The position numbers were made by a program, and so were the translations under genes. Positions 8,604-16,803 of a DNA stretch of 56,477 bases are shown here, in pieces. Positions within the stretch are counted from its first letter, which is position 1. Each line of letters opens with the position of its first letter. Source of the DNA: an uncultured Granulosicoccaceae bacterium (lineage in GTDB: Bacteria; Pseudomonadota; Gammaproteobacteria; Granulosicoccales; Granulosicoccaceae); contig CALDUO010000175.1 of assembly GCA_937923745.1 (NCBI GenBank), forward strand, positions 1-56,477, in the 5' to 3' direction. Under the pieces are notes generated by a model. That model did no database searches, was not told the DNA's origin, and saw only the letters and a list, made by a program, of their open reading frames with translations.

Positions 8604-10247
8604 ATGAGACAGTACTTTGTAGTGACGTCAGTCATTGTCATCGTTGCCGTGTTGTTGTTGGGTCTGGCGTCTCCAGGGTTCCTGTGGCTGCTGTTGCCCA
8701 TAGCCGCGCTGGTGGGTATCGGCGTCTATGACATGTGCCAGAGCCGACACTCGCTGCGTCGTAACTTCCCGCTTGTGGGTCGGGGTCGGTGGGTGTTGGA
8801 GGGCATAAGGCCGTTTATCAGGCAATACCTGCTGGAGTCCGACACAGACGGTACGCCGGTCTCCCGAATGTTTCGCTCGGTCGTGTACCAGCGAGCAAAA
8901 GGCGAGCGTGACACGGTGCCGTTTGGTACACGGATCGATCTGTATCGTGATGGGTACGAATGGATCTCGCATTCGTTAGCTGCGGTGACGTTACCCGAGG
9001 GTCATGAAACGCCGCGGGTCATGATAGGCTGCGAGCAGTGTGGTCAGCCGTATTCGGCGAGTGTGCTTAATATCAGTGCGATGAGCTTTGGCTCGTTAAG
9101 TCAAAATGCAGTGCTTGCGTTAAACCGCGGAGCGGCGAAAGGCAAGTTTGCCCACAACACAGGCGAGGGTGGTGCAACGCCCTATCACCTTGAACCGGGT
9201 GGCGATGTCATTTGGCAAATTGGTACCGGTTATTTCGGTTGTCGTGACGACAATGGCAATTTTGATGACGAGAGCTTTGCCAAGCTGGCCAATCACCCGT
9301 CCATAAAAATGATTGAAATCAAATTGTCACAGGGGGCCAAGCCCGGTCACGGTGGCATATTGCCTGCGGCAAAAAATACCCCTGAAATTGCGGCTATTCG
9401 TGGTGTTAAACCCAACACCACCGTCGACTCCCCGGCGACACACTCGGCTTTTTCAACACCGGTTGAAATGATGCGATTCATACAGCGGGTGCGCGAGCTC
9501 TCTGGCGGAAAACCCATTGGCATTAAATTGTGTGTCGGTCGCACCAGTGAGGTGGTCGCGATGTGTAAGGCCATGATACAAACCGGTGTAACGCCTGATT
9601 TTATTACGGTTGACGGAGGTGAGGGTGGTACCGGTGCTGCACCGCTTGAATTCACCAACTCTATTGGTATGCCACTGCGTGACGGTCTGGCGTTTGTCTG
9701 TGACTGCCTTGTCGGGTTTGGTTTGAAAGGACAGGTTAAAGTCATTGCGGTGGGCAAAATATTCTCGGCCTTTCATATCATCAAAAATTTGGCCTTAGGT
9801 GCTGACCTCGTCTATAGCGCTCGCGGTATGATGATGGCGCTGGGGTGTGTGCAGTCTTTAATTTGCAACACCAACCATTGTCCTACCGGTGTCGCAACAC
9901 AGAATCCGTCATTGACCAAAGGTTTGGTCGTCACCGATAAAGCGGAGCGGGTTTATCGTTACCATCATGAGACAGTGGCGAGGCTGGCAGAGATTATTGC
10001 AGCCGCAGGATTGACGTCTGTTGAAGAGCTCAACCGCACCCATGTCTATCGCCGAACGTCGCAGTCGACAATACAGCGTTATGATGAGTTGTATCCTTAC
10101 GTGCCTGTCGGATGTCTGCTGACAGACACTTACCCGGATCGGTTCGAGCAGCCGCTGCGTGAGTCCAGCGCTTGCAGCTTTATGCCCCAAACCACCATTG
10201 CCAATTCCGATCAGGGCTATGGACCACTCGCCAGAGAGATCTGTTGA
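8604..10247 (+). CDS. FMN-binding glutamate synthase family protein, membrane-anchored
   Basis: 547 residues. Two hydrophobic segments fill residues about 5-45, followed by a cytoplasmic domain equal to the FMN/glutamate-synthesis half of ferredoxin-type GltB. Typical motifs are SFGSLSQNAVLALNRGA, GEGGATPYHLEPGGD, QGAKPGHGGILPAAKNTPEIA, TVDGGEGGTGAAPLEF (FMN phosphate region) and near the end GCVQSLICNTNHCPTGVATQ. In the last, Cys-x5-Cys-x4-Cys matches the 3Fe-4S ligand spacing of glutamate synthase. The N-terminal amidotransferase domain of real GltB is absent, so glutamine-dependent glutamate synthesis would need a partner or another amino donor. The preceding gene is a free-standing GATase1 protein. 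The physiological reaction of this sub-family is not established to my knowledge. Confidence 0.85.
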   Translation: MRQYFVVTSVIVIVAVLLLGLASPGFLWLLLPIAALVGIGVYDMCQSRHSLRRNFPLVGRGRWVLEGIRPFIRQYLLESDTDGTPVSRMFRSVVYQRAKGERDTVPFGTRIDLYRDGYEWISHSLAAVTLPEGHETPRVMIGCEQCGQPYSASVLNISAMSFGSLSQNAVLALNRGAAKGKFAHNTGEGGATPYHLEPGGDVIWQIGTGYFGCRDDNGNFDDESFAKLANHPSIKMIEIKLSQGAKPGHGGILPAAKNTPEIAAIRGVKPNTTVDSPATHSAFSTPVEMMRFIQRVRELSGGKPIGIKLCVGRTSEVVAMCKAMIQTGVTPDFITVDGGEGGTGAAPLEFTNSIGMPLRDGLAFVCDCLVGFGLKGQVKVIAVGKIFSAFHIIKNLALGADLVYSARGMMMALGCVQSLICNTNHCPTGVATQNPSLTKGLVVTDKAERVYRYHHETVARLAEIIAAAGLTSVEELNRTHVYRRTSQSTIQRYDELYPYVPVGCLLTDTYPDRFEQPLRESSACSFMPQTTIANSDQGYGPLAREIC

Positions 10248-10704
10248 TAGGCTAAAGCTCTGTGAGTACGCGGTGTCAGGTCACCCGACCGGCACTTGCG
10301 ATGACCGGGTGAGGTTAGTGGTTGCAGCTTGCCCGGTGGGCCAGCCCCTGCCAATCCATTGTGACCCGTCAGTCCTGGCCCATCGAGCTCAGGTCAGGAA
10401 AGCTCTGATCGGGTGAGCTCTGATCAGGTGCGCTCGGGCCAATTAAACTTGCGCCAGTTTATGCGCAGGCCAGTTTAGGTCCTGCCAGGTTTAGTTCGGC
10501 CAGTTTAAGTCCTGCCAGTTTAAGCTCGGCCAGTCAAACTCGGGCTGGCCAACCCGCCTTCTTTTGATAGGTGCGCTCAAGTCGTCGAGCCTACAGCTAT
10601 CCCGTCAGCAATTTCTGGTAATCGGGAAGATATGACATACTGCTGTTATGTCATTTCTCTACCAGACTTTTCCCCGCAACATTGCGATGCAGGCAGGCTG
10701 ACCG
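10248..10704. other. 457-bp intergenic region before the antiporter gene
   Basis: No supported gene. The left part has an inverted repeat TCACCCG (10281-10287) / CGGGTGA (10306-10312) with an 18-base loop and no T-tract, so it is not called a terminator. GAGCTC-type words repeat near 10385-10430. The middle holds the 15-bp tandem array annotated separately. The right end carries AGGCAGG before the GTG start of the antiporter. Confidence 0.5.
10453..10542. repeat. Degenerate 15-bp tandem array, six units
   Basis: Units start at 10453 (16 bp), 10469, 10484, 10499, 10514 (15 bp each) and 10529 (14 bp). The consensus is close to GCCAGTTTAAGTCCT, with the second half alternating between TCCT and TTCG/CTCG endings. 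The array lies 163 bp before the antiporter start. It shares GCCAG plus a following T/A-rich stretch with the 13-bp array at 26890. Confidence 0.8.
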
Positions 10705-12525
10705 GTGTCCGATTCCATCGACCTTCTGATTAATCTGTTTGTCTATTTGCTGGCTGCAGTCATTGCGGTGCCCGGGGCGCGGAAGTTGGGGGTGGGTGCC
10801 ATACCGGGTTATCTATTCGCTGGCATTGTGATTGGCCCATGGGGGCTTGCGTTTATCCGCGATGCAGGTCACATCGCGCACTTCGCTGAGTTCAGTGTTG
10901 TGATGCTGTTATTCCTGATCGGCTTTACACTCAAACCGGCGACACTCAAAAAAATGCAACGCAATATGGTGTTGCTCGGCGGTGCACAAATGCTGGCCAC
11001 CGCATTTTTGATTTATCTGATCGCATGGGCTTTTGCACATGATTGGCGTGAATCCATCGTAGTGGCCATTGCGCTCGCGCTATCCTCTACCTGTCTGACC
11101 ACGCAGCTACTTAAGGAAAAAGGCTTAACTGACACAGAGGGCGGACAGTCGGCACTGGCCATTCTGTATTGTCAGTGTCTGTTGGTGATACCGATGTTGG
11201 TGATCGTGCCGTCGTTGGGGTTGGCGCAGCCACAGTCGGGTCTGGTGGGCTGGGTCGGTATTCTGAAAGCGGCTGTTGCAGTCGGTGTGTTGCTGGTCGC
11301 AGGGCGTTATGCACTGCGCCATGCGTATCGATTCATTGTCGGTTTACGAATGACCGAAATGTTTACGGCGTTTATGTTGTTGCTGTTAATCAGTATGGCG
11401 CTGTTGATGGAGTCGGTTGGTTTGTCGTTGGCGATGGGAGCATTTGTCTGTGGGTTGCTGTTCGCTGACGCTGAGTATCGGCACGAAATAGAGCGCACCA
11501 TCACACCGTTCAAAGGTCTGTTGCCGGGGTTGTTTTTTATCTCGGTTGGCATGTCTGTTGATTTTGGTTTGATACTGCGTCGCCCCAGCGAAATTTTGGG
11601 CTTACTGCTGGTCTTGCTACTGGTGAAGGGGTTGGTGGTCTTCGCGATTGCCAGCGTTATTAATTTACCGCTGCGCCAGCGCGTGTGGAAAAGCGTGTTG
11701 TTATCCCAAAGTGGTGAGTTTGCGTTTGTGTTGCTCGGGCTTGCTACGCAATATCAGACACTCACCGATCATTTTGCCAGCACACTCACTGTGGTCGTTA
11801 CGCTGTCACTGTTCACAACACCGGTGTTACTGATAGGCCTGAACTGGTTTGAACGCGGTATGGGCGTGGCTTCCGTACCGGACCGGCCTGCGGAGGTGAC
11901 CAAGCCCGAGGTCATTATTGCCGGGTTTGGTCGTGTGGGTCAGATCGTCGCGCGAGTGTTGACAGCCAGTGATGTGCCAATTACGGTAATCGATCACGAC
12001 CCGGCCCACATCGAAGAGGTTCATCAATTCGGCTACTCGGCGCATTACGGTGATGCATTACGCTTGAGTCTACTCGAGGCTGCCGGTGCCGGTCACGCCC
12101 GTGTGCTGGTGGTGGCTATTGATGATCCCGAGCGTGCCATTGAACTGGTGGCGCGTGTGTCAGAGCGGTGGCCGCACTTGACGCTTGTGGCACGCGCCTG
12201 GGACAGGCCCCACCAGTGGCAGCTGATGGACCAAGGGGTCACACATGTGCATCGCGAAACGTTTAGTGCTGCCGTATTAATAAGCGAAGATGTACTGCTG
12301 TCACTGGGACGCGACATTGACGAAATAGAGCGTGAGTCAGAGGCCTTCAGAGACCATGACCAGCGCCTGCTGCAACAGCTTTACGAGTCTTTTACAGGCG
12401 ACAATCGGCGACAGGTGTCGTTGCGTGGTAAAGAAGAGTTTGTACAATTAATGGAAGGCGACCTGCAGCAGCAGGCTTTTGAACAACAGATTGCCGAGGA
12501 GGAAGATAATGGCTCGATCCGCTGA
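10705..12525 (+). CDS. CPA2-family monovalent cation:proton antiporter with RCK/TrkA-N domain (Kef/YbaL type)
   Basis: 606 residues from a GTG start, supported by AGGCAGG 8-10 bp upstream; the nearby ATG runs into a stop. Residues about 5-385 form an antiporter core with many hydrophobic helices, including GYLFAGIVIGPWGLAFI, FAEFSVVMLLFLIGFTLKP, LALSSTCLTTQLL and a SQSGEFAFVLLGLA segment, all characteristic of Kef-type exchangers. Residues about 395-530 are a Rossmann RCK domain: VIIAGFGRVGQIVARVL (nucleotide-binding GxGxxG), then YGDALRLSLLEAAGA, VVAIDDPE and a HVHRETF end, as in KefB/KefC. A charged tail follows. It should exchange K+ (or Na+) for H+ at the inner membrane, gated by nucleotide or thiol ligand. 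The small gene at 12509 overlaps its 3' end by 17 bp, suggesting coupled translation. Confidence 0.9.
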   Translation: MSDSIDLLINLFVYLLAAVIAVPGARKLGVGAIPGYLFAGIVIGPWGLAFIRDAGHIAHFAEFSVVMLLFLIGFTLKPATLKKMQRNMVLLGGAQMLATAFLIYLIAWAFAHDWRESIVVAIALALSSTCLTTQLLKEKGLTDTEGGQSALAILYCQCLLVIPMLVIVPSLGLAQPQSGLVGWVGILKAAVAVGVLLVAGRYALRHAYRFIVGLRMTEMFTAFMLLLLISMALLMESVGLSLAMGAFVCGLLFADAEYRHEIERTITPFKGLLPGLFFISVGMSVDFGLILRRPSEILGLLLVLLLVKGLVVFAIASVINLPLRQRVWKSVLLSQSGEFAFVLLGLATQYQTLTDHFASTLTVVVTLSLFTTPVLLIGLNWFERGMGVASVPDRPAEVTKPEVIIAGFGRVGQIVARVLTASDVPITVIDHDPAHIEEVHQFGYSAHYGDALRLSLLEAAGAGHARVLVVAIDDPERAIELVARVSERWPHLTLVARAWDRPHQWQLMDQGVTHVHRETFSAAVLISEDVLLSLGRDIDEIERESEAFRDHDQRLLQQLYESFTGDNRRQVSLRGKEEFVQLMEGDLQQQAFEQQIAEEEDNGSIR

Positions 12526-12802
12526 TACAGACTCGATCACCAATTTGCTCAAAGCCCACAATGCGCCGTTATCAGCAGTTAAAGCCAATAAGCTGCTGCT
12601 TGAAAAGGGCATATTGATGGAAATGGAACGTGAGAGCGGGAGTCGTCCCGGCGTTATGAAAAAATACAAAGTGCTGACCGAGAAGGGGCTCGACTTTGGT
12701 GAAAATCGAGAAAACCCGCAAAGTCCGGATCAGACCTCACCCTATTATTATCGTGCAGGTTTTGCTGATCTGCTCAACCTGATCACTGAGCCGGAAGAGT
12801 AG
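12509..12802 (+). CDS. Small winged-helix-like protein coupled to the antiporter gene
   Basis: 97 residues from ATG 12509, chosen because GAGGAGGAAG precedes it at good spacing. It overlaps the antiporter stop by 17 bp, so the two are translated from one mRNA. The sequence resembles small winged-helix modules seen in phage antirepressor C-termini: an N-terminal SITNLLKAHNAPLSAVKANKLLLEKG stretch, then a basic wing-like RPGVMKKYKVLTEKGLDFG. It may bind DNA or act as a cytosolic regulator of the antiporter; I do not recognise a named family. Kef antiporters in E. coli have ancillary subunits (KefF, KefG), but those are flavodoxin-like and unrelated to this protein. The C-terminal 40 residues are polar with a YYYRAGFADLLNLI patch. 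Confidence 0.7.
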   Translation: MARSADTDSITNLLKAHNAPLSAVKANKLLLEKGILMEMERESGSRPGVMKKYKVLTEKGLDFGENRENPQSPDQTSPYYYRAGFADLLNLITEPEE

Positions 12803-12868
12803 GGTAGCGCACAGGCGCGGTGCCGGAAGCACTGTTTCCGGGCGCAGAATGCCGCTTTTTGGATCGCC

Positions 12869-12908
12869 TGCCATGGCACAACGCCACTGGCAGCATGCTA
12901 CACTGCCA
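12869..12908. promoter_or_regulatory. Clustered TGCCA/TGGCA palindromes upstream of the BMP importer operon
   Basis: TGCCATGGCA is a perfect 10-bp palindrome at 12869-12878, followed by an inverted repeat TGGCAG (12888-12893) / CTGCCA (12903-12908). A possible -10 element TACACT (12899-12904) lies inside it. The cluster is 27 bp before the ATG of the substrate-binding protein gene and could be the operator of the transporter operon. No factor is assigned. Confidence 0.35.
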
Positions 12909-12934
12909 ACACGATAAAAACCGAGGAAAAATAC

Positions 12935-13969
12935 ATGAAACCTATCAGCGTGAAGGCTGCCTTACCTGCCCTGAAATCAGTGGTGACCATGGCCATGGCT
13001 GCGTCATTGGTGGTCCTGTCCAGTGCCGCGTCGGCTGCCGATATTTCACCGGCTGTCGTGTTCGACATGGGTGGTAAGTTTGATAAGTCGTTTAACCAGG
13101 GTGTATACGACGGAGTTGAGCGATTTAAGAGTGAAACCGGCGTTGAGTACCGTGAATTCGAAGTCACTAACGAAGCGCAGCGTGAACAGGCACTTCGCCG
13201 TATGGCGCAACGTGGTGCTAACCCGGTCATCGGTATTGGTTTTGCCCAGGGCCCGGCGCTGGAAAAAGTCGCCAAAGAATTCCCTGATACCAAATTCGCA
13301 ATCATTGATATGGTGGTTGATCTGCCGAATGTTCGTTCTATCGTTTTTAAAGAGCATGAAGGTTCCTTCCTCGTCGGAGTGCTGGCAGCCATGGCATCGG
13401 AATCGGGCAAGGTTGGTTTTGTCGGTGGTATGGACATCCCGCTGATTCGCCGTTTCGCGTGTGGGTATGAGCAGGGTGCAAAGTATGCAAACGCTGATGC
13501 CGAGGTAGTACAAAACATGACCGGTACCACGCCGTCAGCGTGGAACGATCCGGGTCGTGGTAGCGAGTTAACCAAAAGTCAGTTCGACCGTGGTGTTGAC
13601 GTTGTCTATGCAGCAGCTGGCGGCACAGGCGTTGGTGTTTATCAGGCTGCAAAAGATGCCGGTAAACTGGCTATCGGTGTTGACTCCAATCAAAACTACC
13701 TGCACCCGGGCACCATGCTGACATCCATGCTCAAGCGTGTAGACGTTGCGGCTTACAACGCCTTTAAAGACGCAATGGACGATAACTGGACCTCTGGCAT
13801 TCAGGTGTTGGGTCTTAGCGAAGAAGGTGTGGGTTGGGCGCTCGATGAAAACAACGAGTCACTGATCAGCGAAGACATGGCAGCAGCAGTCAATGCTGCT
13901 CGTGAAGCCATTATTGCCGGTGACATCAACGTGCATGATTACACCAGCGACAATACCTGCAACTACTAG
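12935..13969 (+). CDS. BMP-family ABC transporter substrate-binding protein (nucleoside type)
   Basis: 344 residues with a Sec signal peptide ending SSAASA-A near residue 34. The mature part is a basic-membrane-protein (PnrA/Med) fold: AVVFDMGGKFDKSFNQGVYDG at its start, then REQALRRMAQRGANPVIGIGFAQGPALEKVAKEFPDTKFAIID, FKEHEGSFLVGVLAA, GKVGFVGGMDIPLIRRFACGYEQGA and VDVVYAAAGGTGVGVYQAAK. Proteins of this group bind purine or pyrimidine nucleosides in the periplasm and deliver them to an ABC importer. GAGGAAAAATAC before ATG 12935 is a good ribosome-binding site. It is the first gene of a four-gene operon with the ATPase (13991) and two permeases (15682, 16800). The mature protein ends in a CNY tail with a late Cys. 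Confidence 0.92.
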   Translation: MKPISVKAALPALKSVVTMAMAASLVVLSSAASAADISPAVVFDMGGKFDKSFNQGVYDGVERFKSETGVEYREFEVTNEAQREQALRRMAQRGANPVIGIGFAQGPALEKVAKEFPDTKFAIIDMVVDLPNVRSIVFKEHEGSFLVGVLAAMASESGKVGFVGGMDIPLIRRFACGYEQGAKYANADAEVVQNMTGTTPSAWNDPGRGSELTKSQFDRGVDVVYAAAGGTGVGVYQAAKDAGKLAIGVDSNQNYLHPGTMLTSMLKRVDVAAYNAFKDAMDDNWTSGIQVLGLSEEGVGWALDENNESLISEDMAAAVNAAREAIIAGDINVHDYTSDNTCNY

Positions 13970-13990
13970 GCTGACACGAATCACTGATTA

Positions 13991-15685
13991 TTGAACTCAC
14001 CGTTTAGTAGTCGTTCAGTGTCCTCTTCAGGTAAAGACACCGTCAGTCAAGGACCCGGCATTAATGCCGGGTCCGCCTCCTCACCATCACAGCCACCGCT
14101 GGCCATAGAACTTCGAAATATTTCCAAAAGTTTTGGCGCGGTTCGGGCCAACAGCAACATTGATCTCGTCGTTCGTAAAGGTACCATTCACGGTATTGTG
14201 GGCGAAAATGGCGCCGGTAAATCCACGTTAATGAGCATCCTCTACGGCTTCTATCAAGCTGATGAGGGCGATGTCCTGATTAACGGAAAACGGGTGCGTA
14301 TCTCCAGTTCGCGTGATGCCATCGCCGAAGGTATTGGCATGGTGCACCAGCATTTCATGCTGGTTGAAAACTTCACGGTGCTCGAAAACGTCATGCTCGG
14401 TGCCGAGACTCACCGCTTGCTGGCACCCGGAGAAAACAATGCACGTGAAGAACTCCTGCGACTGGCAACTGACTATGGGTTGTCTGTCGACCCCGATACG
14501 CTGGTCAGTGACTTGCCGGTCGGAGAGCAGCAGCGAACCGAAATTTTAAAAGCGCTATATCGTCATGCAGAAATACTCATTCTCGATGAGCCGACCGGCG
14601 TCTTAACACCGCAGGAAGCCGATCAGCTGTTTCGCGTGTTACAAGCGCTAAAAGCACGTGGTGTTACGGTTATCCTCATAACCCACAAGCTACGTGAAAT
14701 CATGGATGTCACCGACACTGTCTCGGTACTCAGGCTTGGGCAGATGGTGGCACACCGGAACACTGCTCAAACAAGCATGGAAGAGCTGGCCGAACTGATG
14801 GTAGGGCGCAAACTCGCGACGGCATCGTTCGAGCGTGTTAACCCGACCGCATTGCCGCCGGGTATTGAAGTTCGTGACCTCTCCTACGATGATCGTTTGG
14901 GTGTCAGGCGTCTCGACAATGTCTCCTTTCATGTTGGTCGTGGCGAAATCGTAGGTATTGCAGGTGTTGCCGGTAACGGTCAAAGTGAATTGCTCGAGGT
15001 ACTGTCAGGCATTACCCCTCCCGTCTCCGGTTCCTTTGTGATAAACGGTCGCGAAACCTCGGCCGAGAACCCGACCTCACCCGGTGAAATGAGAGAACGA
15101 AAGGTTAATCATGTCCCGGAGGACCGACTCAAGCTTGGGTTGGTAAAAGCATTTACCGCGGCTGAATCCTCACTCTTGGGATATCACACAGACGCCAAAT
15201 TTTCATTGCGTGGCCTGTTACGCCTCGACTCAATCCGCAAGATGTGCGAACGGCTCATGAAAAGCTCTGACGTACGTCCGGCCAATCCGCGACTACGTTC
15301 TGCATCATTTTCAGGGGGCAATCAGCAAAAGCTTATTCTTGCGCGGGAGCTGGACAAGCAGCCGGAGGTGCTACTGATCGGACAACCGACCCGTGGCGTG
15401 GATATCGGAGCAATCGAATTGATTCATGAAAAAATCGTCGCGATGCGTGACGGTGGTTGCGCTATTTTGTTGGTCTCGGTAGAGCTCGACGAGATCATGA
15501 CACTCAGCGACCGCATACTGGTGATGTTTGAAGGGCGTATTGTCGGCAGTGTGTTGGCAAGAGATGCCGATAAAACCCAACTGGGCCTGATGATGGCCAA
15601 TGCACACGACGTTGCCGATAAGCAAAGCGGGTTGTTTAACGACAGCCAAGCCTACGGTTCTGATGTTTCAGGTGCTGATCAGTGA
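13991..15685 (+). CDS. ABC transporter ATP-binding protein with two ATPase domains (nucleoside/BMP importer)
   Basis: 564 residues. The start is uncertain: TTG 13991 is taken, but a GTG a few codons later is possible; the first about 35 residues are Ser/Pro-rich and not conserved. Domain 1 (from about residue 37) has Walker A GENGAGKST, the signature-like PVGEQQR and Walker B ILILDEPTGVL. Domain 2 (from about 300) has a non-classical A loop GVAGNGQSELLEVLSG, a clear FSGGNQQK signature and LLIGQPTRGVD, where the usual Asp-Glu is replaced by Gly-Gln. This asymmetry is normal for the sugar/nucleoside importer class (RbsA/YufO type), in which one site hydrolyses ATP. It overlaps the next permease gene by 4 bp. 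Confidence 0.9.
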   Translation: MNSPFSSRSVSSSGKDTVSQGPGINAGSASSPSQPPLAIELRNISKSFGAVRANSNIDLVVRKGTIHGIVGENGAGKSTLMSILYGFYQADEGDVLINGKRVRISSSRDAIAEGIGMVHQHFMLVENFTVLENVMLGAETHRLLAPGENNAREELLRLATDYGLSVDPDTLVSDLPVGEQQRTEILKALYRHAEILILDEPTGVLTPQEADQLFRVLQALKARGVTVILITHKLREIMDVTDTVSVLRLGQMVAHRNTAQTSMEELAELMVGRKLATASFERVNPTALPPGIEVRDLSYDDRLGVRRLDNVSFHVGRGEIVGIAGVAGNGQSELLEVLSGITPPVSGSFVINGRETSAENPTSPGEMRERKVNHVPEDRLKLGLVKAFTAAESSLLGYHTDAKFSLRGLLRLDSIRKMCERLMKSSDVRPANPRLRSASFSGGNQQKLILARELDKQPEVLLIGQPTRGVDIGAIELIHEKIVAMRDGGCAILLVSVELDEIMTLSDRILVMFEGRIVGSVLARDADKTQLGLMMANAHDVADKQSGLFNDSQAYGSDVSGADQ

Positions 15686-16803
15686 ATACGCAAAATGTAC
15701 CGCTACCGGCCTGGATTGAAGTTGGCCTGATCCCGATACTCAATATTGTGATGGCGCTGTTTTTTGCAGGTCTCATTATGTTTGCTATTGGGGTTAATCC
15801 GGTTGAAGCGGTAGAGATTATGTTGTTCGGTGCGTTTGGTTATGATGAGGCCATTGGCTATACGCTTTACTACACCACCAATTTTATCTTTACCGGTTTG
15901 GCTGTGGCTGTAGCCTTCCATGCAAGTTTGTTTAATATCGGTGGCGAAGGGCAAGCCTATATCGGCGGATTGGGTGTGGGTCTTGTTTTTTTGTTGCTGG
16001 ACGCCTATCTGCCACCGCTGTTGCTGATACCCATTGGTATTGCAGCGGCTGGTTTATTTGGCGCTGCATGGGCGTTTATACCAGCGTGGCTGCAGGCTTA
16101 CCGCGGCAGTCATATCGTCATAACCACAATCATGTTTAATTTTATCGCCGCATCGTTGATGGTTTATCTGTTGGTGAACGTGCTGATAGCACCAGGCAGT
16201 ATGTCACCGGAAACCCGTGAATTTGATGCCGCTGCGTGGTTGCCACAGATGCATGAAGTGTTTACGTGGTTTGGTCTTTCAATTGCGCGAACCCCATTGA
16301 ATCTGTCGCTGGTGTGGGCGCTGATATGCTGTTTGTTTGTGTGGATCTACATTTGGCGGACGCGCTGGGGCTATGCGTTACGGACTGCGGGTTACAGTGA
16401 ATCTGCCGCCATTTATGCCGGTATTAAACCCCGCAAGGTTATCGTCAGTGCGATGTGTCTGTCTGGCGCATTGGCCGGATTCGTTGCCGTAAACGAAATT
16501 ATGGGTGTCCATCATCGTGTGTTGCTGAATTTTACTGCCGGTTATGGATTTACCGGTATCGCCGTATCGCTGATGGGACGTAACCATCCGATCGGTATTA
16601 TTTTCGCGAGCCTCTTGTTTGGGGTGTTGTATCAGGGTGGGGCAGAGCTCGCATTTGAAATACCCAAAATATCCCGTGAAATGGTGGTAGCGATACAGGG
16701 TTTGATCATTTTGTTTTCAGGAGCGCTTGCGTTAATGCTCAGACCTTGGGTGGTTCGGTTATATCTGCTCGTGCGCCCTCTCGACAGTGAGCCTTCGACA
16801 TGA
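15682..16803 (+). CDS. ABC transporter permease, BMP/nucleoside importer (YufP-like)
   Basis: 373 residues with about nine to ten hydrophobic helices and no signal peptide. The start is a GTG that overlaps the stop of the ATPase gene (GTGA), a sign of translational coupling. Family features include FNIGGEGQAYIGGLG, ITTIMFNFIAASLMVYLL and LRTAGYSESAAIYAGI, the cytoplasmic coupling loop of this class, followed by GFTGIAVSLMGRNHPIGIIFASLLFG. It forms one half of the inner-membrane channel for the substrate delivered by the protein at 12935. Confidence 0.9.
   Translation: MNTQNVPLPAWIEVGLIPILNIVMALFFAGLIMFAIGVNPVEAVEIMLFGAFGYDEAIGYTLYYTTNFIFTGLAVAVAFHASLFNIGGEGQAYIGGLGVGLVFLLLDAYLPPLLLIPIGIAAAGLFGAAWAFIPAWLQAYRGSHIVITTIMFNFIAASLMVYLLVNVLIAPGSMSPETREFDAAAWLPQMHEVFTWFGLSIARTPLNLSLVWALICCLFVWIYIWRTRWGYALRTAGYSESAAIYAGIKPRKVIVSAMCLSGALAGFVAVNEIMGVHHRVLLNFTAGYGFTGIAVSLMGRNHPIGIIFASLLFGVLYQGGAELAFEIPKISREMVVAIQGLIILFSGALALMLRPWVVRLYLLVRPLDSEPST

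Noticed and set aside
10281..10312. Inverted repeat TCACCCG/CGGGTGA as a terminator of the glutamate-synthase-like gene
   Set aside because: The loop is 18 bases, the stem 7 bp and there is no T-tract.
12820..13077. Plus-strand frame overlapping the start of the BMP protein gene
   Set aside because: It overlaps the signal-peptide region in another frame, is Cys/Gly-rich without family features and has no good start signal.
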